DNA of 64,000 nt from contig NZ_JBKBEU010000001.1 in NCBI RefSeq assembly GCF_047372505.1, positions 2,046,001 through 2,110,000 on the forward strand, given 5' to 3'. The translations under genes and the position numbers were made by a program. The stretch's first letter is position 1; every line of letters begins with the position of its first letter. Of this stretch, positions 61,491-64,000 are shown piece by piece. The notes under the pieces are model-generated. The model saw only the letters and a program-made list of their open reading frames with translations. It was not told where the DNA came from and ran no database searches. Origin of the DNA: Phaeobacter cretensis. GTDB taxonomy: Bacteria > Pseudomonadota > Alphaproteobacteria > Rhodobacterales > Rhodobacteraceae.

Positions 61491-62939
61491 ATGTCCATTA
61501 CAAGTGCACTAAACTCCGCTATGACCGGGCTGACGGCGGCTGGCCGCTCAACGTCAGTCGTATCCGAGAACCTGGCGAATGTTCTGACCCCAGGGTATTC
61601 ACGTCGAAGCCTAGCGCTCAGCAGCGCCGGGGACGGTTTCAGCGGGGTAAAGGTTGGCGGCGTTCAGCGGCTCAACGACCCCGGACTGCAATCCAGCGTG
61701 AGATCCGCCAATTCAGAGGTCGGCGTTGCCGAAGTGAAGTCGGACTTTTTCGGACGTATGACCGAATTGGTCGGCAGCGCCGATGATCCCTATTCGATCA
61801 CTCAACGGTTGACGGATTTTGATTCCGGTATAATTGAGGCGATTTCTCGCCCGGATTCTGGTCCACGCCTAAACGATTTAGCTGTTCAAGCCGAGGAATT
61901 GGTACGCTCGATTGCTGATGCCGCTGAGGGGCTCCGGAATCAGCGAACGGCTGCCGATAGGGCAATTGACGTGCAGGTTGATACCGTCAATCAATCGTTG
62001 GAAAGAATCCAAAAGCTGAATGCAAAAATAGCGGTCAGCCAGGCAACAGGGTCTGATTCTGCGTCGCTTTATGATCAGCGAGATCTGTTGATTGATGAGG
62101 TGAATCAGATCATTCCGGTCAAGGTTGTGAACCGTGACCGCGGACAGGTCGCGCTGTTTTCCGAAGGGGGAGCGGTGTTGCTTGACGGACAGGCTGCCGA
62201 GCTGACCTTTGACGGCAAGTCGGACACACTGCCTTACATGACCCTTGGAAATGGCCTGCTATCTGGTCTTCAGATCAACGGGATTGATGTTGCCACTGGT
62301 TCGGGTAGTCCCATTCGTGGTGGTACGTTGGCGGCCCAGTTTGAAGTGCGCGACGTACTGACCGTCGACGCACAAGAGGATCTGGACGCTATGGCTAAGG
62401 ACCTCATCGAACGTTTTCAGGATCCAGCGCTTGACCCGACCTTGGGGGCTACCGACACGGGAATATTTACCGATCAGGGTGCGTTCTTTGATCCCGCCAA
62501 CACAGTAGGGATCGCGAACCGCATAGAGCTAAATGACAAGATTGCGATGCAAGGGCAGGCTGAAACTTGGCGGTTGCGGGACGGTTTGAACGCTGCGTCG
62601 CCGGGGAACGTGGGTGATGCGACCCTGTTGCGTGCATATGCGGATGCACTGGAAGCGAAGCGCTCAGTATCTTCTGTCGGATTGGGGACTGCAAATCTGG
62701 ATGCTAGTACTCTGAGCGCCAACCTGTTGTCACGTTTTGCGCAGAGTCAAAATGTTGCAGAACAAAATACCGCTTTTGCGGCTGCGACCTATACCGAAAT
62801 GCACCAGCGCGAACTGGCGCAGGGTGTCGACAGCGATGCGGAACTGCAAAATCTCATCGTGATTGAAAAAGTTTATCAGGCCAACGCCCGGATGATTTCC
62901 GTGGTTGATGATCTGATGGAAACGCTTCTGAGGATTTGA
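61491..62939 (+). CDS. flgK: Flagellar hook-associated protein 1, FlgK
   Basis: Joins hook and filament. 482 residues with the N-terminal helix SITSALNSAMTGLTAAGRSTSVVSENLANVLTPGYSRR and the C-terminal helix EMHQRELAQGVDSDAELQNLIVIEKVYQANARMISVVDDLMETLL. It lies between flgE (48-nt gap) and flgL (3-nt gap). Confidence 0.94.
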   Translation: MSITSALNSAMTGLTAAGRSTSVVSENLANVLTPGYSRRSLALSSAGDGFSGVKVGGVQRLNDPGLQSSVRSANSEVGVAEVKSDFFGRMTELVGSADDPYSITQRLTDFDSGIIEAISRPDSGPRLNDLAVQAEELVRSIADAAEGLRNQRTAADRAIDVQVDTVNQSLERIQKLNAKIAVSQATGSDSASLYDQRDLLIDEVNQIIPVKVVNRDRGQVALFSEGGAVLLDGQAAELTFDGKSDTLPYMTLGNGLLSGLQINGIDVATGSGSPIRGGTLAAQFEVRDVLTVDAQEDLDAMAKDLIERFQDPALDPTLGATDTGIFTDQGAFFDPANTVGIANRIELNDKIAMQGQAETWRLRDGLNAASPGNVGDATLLRAYADALEAKRSVSSVGLGTANLDASTLSANLLSRFAQSQNVAEQNTAFAAATYTEMHQRELAQGVDSDAELQNLIVIEKVYQANARMISVVDDLMETLLRI

Positions 62940-62942
62940 CGA

Positions 62943-63950
62943 ATGATATTGAACTCATATGGAGACATGGCTCAGCATCTTTTCCTGCGCAATCGGTCAG
63001 TCGACCTTAAGAATAGTATTTCGACGCTGACGCAGGAACTGAGCACCGGCAAGGCATCTCAGTTGACGCAAAAATTGGGTGGTGATCTAACCTATTTGTC
63101 TGATGTTGAACGGAACTTGGATCGCCTTGAATCCTTTCAGGTTGCCAACAACGAAGCTGCCCTGTTTGCTTCCTCGACACAGTCTAACATAGCGCTGATT
63201 TCTGATAACGTCACAAAGCTGACGGGCGATATCTTTGCGGTTACAACGTCGCCAAATGATGAGATATCTCAGCAACTGTCTAACCAGGCAGAGGTGTATC
63301 TGACTGAGGCGATCCGATCCTTGAACGGTGAAGCCGCGGGGCGCAGTCTGTTTGCTGGCAATGATACAGAAGCGCAACCGTTGGCAGACATTGGGACAAT
63401 GATGTCGTCATTGGTGACCGCGGTGACGCCCTTTACCACCGCTCCCGATATTGTGCAGGCGGTTAAGGACTGGTTTGCGGATCCTCTTGGATTCGATGCG
63501 GTGATGTACCAAGGATCTGCGGATTTGATGGACCCTGTAAAAATTGGCCCAAACGAAGAAGTTACGGTTTCGCTGAAAGCCAATGATGACGGGTTCAAGC
63601 AGACTTTGCAGAGTCTGGCAATTGCCACACTGATTAATGAGCCAAGCCTCAGCCTTAGCACCGATGTAAAGTTCGAAATGCTGCGCAGCACTGGGGTCGA
63701 GTTGCGCGAGAGCCAAACGCAGCTAACGCAAATACAATCGGATCTTGGCTTTGTTGAGGGGCGGATTGAACAAACTGCGACACGAAATGGTGCAGCACAA
63801 ACAAGCCTAAGCCTGGTTTTCAACAAACTGGTGCAAGCGGATCGCTATGAGACGTCTACCCGTTTGGAAGAGGCTCAGTTCCAGCTGGAGAGTCTGTTTA
63901 CCGTTACGGCCCGTACGTCGCAACTATCCCTAATGAGGTTCCTGTCATGA
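62943..63950 (+). CDS. flgL: Flagellar hook-associated protein 3, FlgL
   Basis: Second hook-filament junction protein, flagellin-like. 335 residues: N-terminal helix HLFLRNRSVDLKNSISTLTQELSTGKASQL, the flagellin-type GRSLFAGNDTEAQPL, and a C-terminal helical segment ending SQLSLMRFLS. Starts 3 nt after flgK; its stop overlaps the flgI start. Confidence 0.9.
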   Translation: MILNSYGDMAQHLFLRNRSVDLKNSISTLTQELSTGKASQLTQKLGGDLTYLSDVERNLDRLESFQVANNEAALFASSTQSNIALISDNVTKLTGDIFAVTTSPNDEISQQLSNQAEVYLTEAIRSLNGEAAGRSLFAGNDTEAQPLADIGTMMSSLVTAVTPFTTAPDIVQAVKDWFADPLGFDAVMYQGSADLMDPVKIGPNEEVTVSLKANDDGFKQTLQSLAIATLINEPSLSLSTDVKFEMLRSTGVELRESQTQLTQIQSDLGFVEGRIEQTATRNGAAQTSLSLVFNKLVQADRYETSTRLEEAQFQLESLFTVTARTSQLSLMRFLS

Positions 63951-64000
63951 TGCAGCTCTTTCGAGTTCTGCTGACTGTTATACTGCTGCCGACGGTCGCG
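63947..64000 (+). CDS. flgI: Start of a secreted protein, probably flagellar P-ring protein FlgI (cut by the window edge)
   Basis: Only 18 codons are visible. The frame begins ATGATG, overlapping the flgL stop codon (ATGA), and encodes a signal-peptide-like start (MMQLFRVLLTVILLP). FlgI is exported through Sec and commonly follows flgL in Rhodobacterales; that order is the main reason for the name. The product cannot be confirmed from 18 residues. Confidence 0.5.
   Translation, partial: MMQLFRVLLTVILLPTVA

Noticed and set aside
1..64000. CRISPR arrays, IS elements, prophage or toxin-antitoxin modules
   Set aside because: No repeated spacer pattern, transposase, integrase or toxin-like gene pair was found in reading both strands.

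Overview
The window reads as a chromosomal segment of an alphaproteobacterium of the order Rhodobacterales (Roseobacter/Rhodobacter group). The evidence is gene content and order: a regB / senC-regA redox regulator set beside ahcY, a DivL-like PAS protein followed by tsaE-amgK-murU-addB-addA-trxA, a heme operon carrying a mitofilin-type protein, CtrA-type TTAA-N7-TTAA sites before flagellar genes, and the rho-mnmE-mnmG-rsmG-parA-parB block next to a maf-aroE-coaE-dnaQ block. Nearly every frame that codes is intact. No IS elements, prophage genes, CRISPR arrays, rRNA or tRNA genes were seen.

Layout. 1-7.1 kb: end of a class IV aminotransferase, exported MsrA, a PfkB sugar kinase and malic enzyme, then mutS. 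7.1-11.8 kb: hrcA-grpE on the minus strand and rph-rdgB-hemW-DUF454 on the plus strand. 11.8-19.2 kb: seven minus-strand genes (hemJ, rho, mnmE, mnmG, rsmG, parA, parB) with two perfect parS palindromes inside rsmG and mnmG. 19.2-19.6 kb: an A/T-rich, DnaA-box-rich, gene-free gap from which genes diverge on both sides; I read it as the likely chromosomal origin. 19.6-26 kb: maf-aroE-coaE-dnaQ, secB, fxsA, a Tim44-like protein, mltA, smr. 26-32 kb: an esterase-like lipoprotein, the HslVU protease with a membrane protein gene between its subunits, a DUF1127 small protein, two tandem Lin0512-family genes, trxA. 32-42 kb: AddAB recombination nuclease, MurU/AmgK peptidoglycan recycling, TsaE and a kinase-less DivL-like protein with its own CtrA site. 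42-47.6 kb: RegB, SenC, RegA, an HD hydrolase, AhcY. 47.6-55.5 kb: small conserved proteins, the tsaD-gpsA-yciI-EVE operon and the divergent hemD-mic60-hemY operon. 55.7-59 kb: a GMC alcohol dehydrogenase and an acyl-CoA synthetase. 59.1-64 kb: the start of a flagellar operon (motB, flgE, flgK, flgL, flgI) behind CtrA-type sites.

How the parts connect. The central third is the replication and segregation hub: origin, parS sites and ParAB lie within about 8 kb. CtrA-type sites before the DivL-like gene and the flagellar genes suggest that the cell-cycle/motility regulator CtrA acts at several points here, with a possible feedback loop through DivL. RegBA, SenC, HemW, HemJ, HemD and HemY give the window a redox and heme theme. 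I found no convincing evidence of a wholly novel system. The most interesting unexplained items are the hslV-membrane protein-hslU arrangement, the tandem Lin0512 pair, an orphan strong terminator suggesting a small RNA near 48.4 kb, and a near-perfect hairpin before the alcohol dehydrogenase gene.
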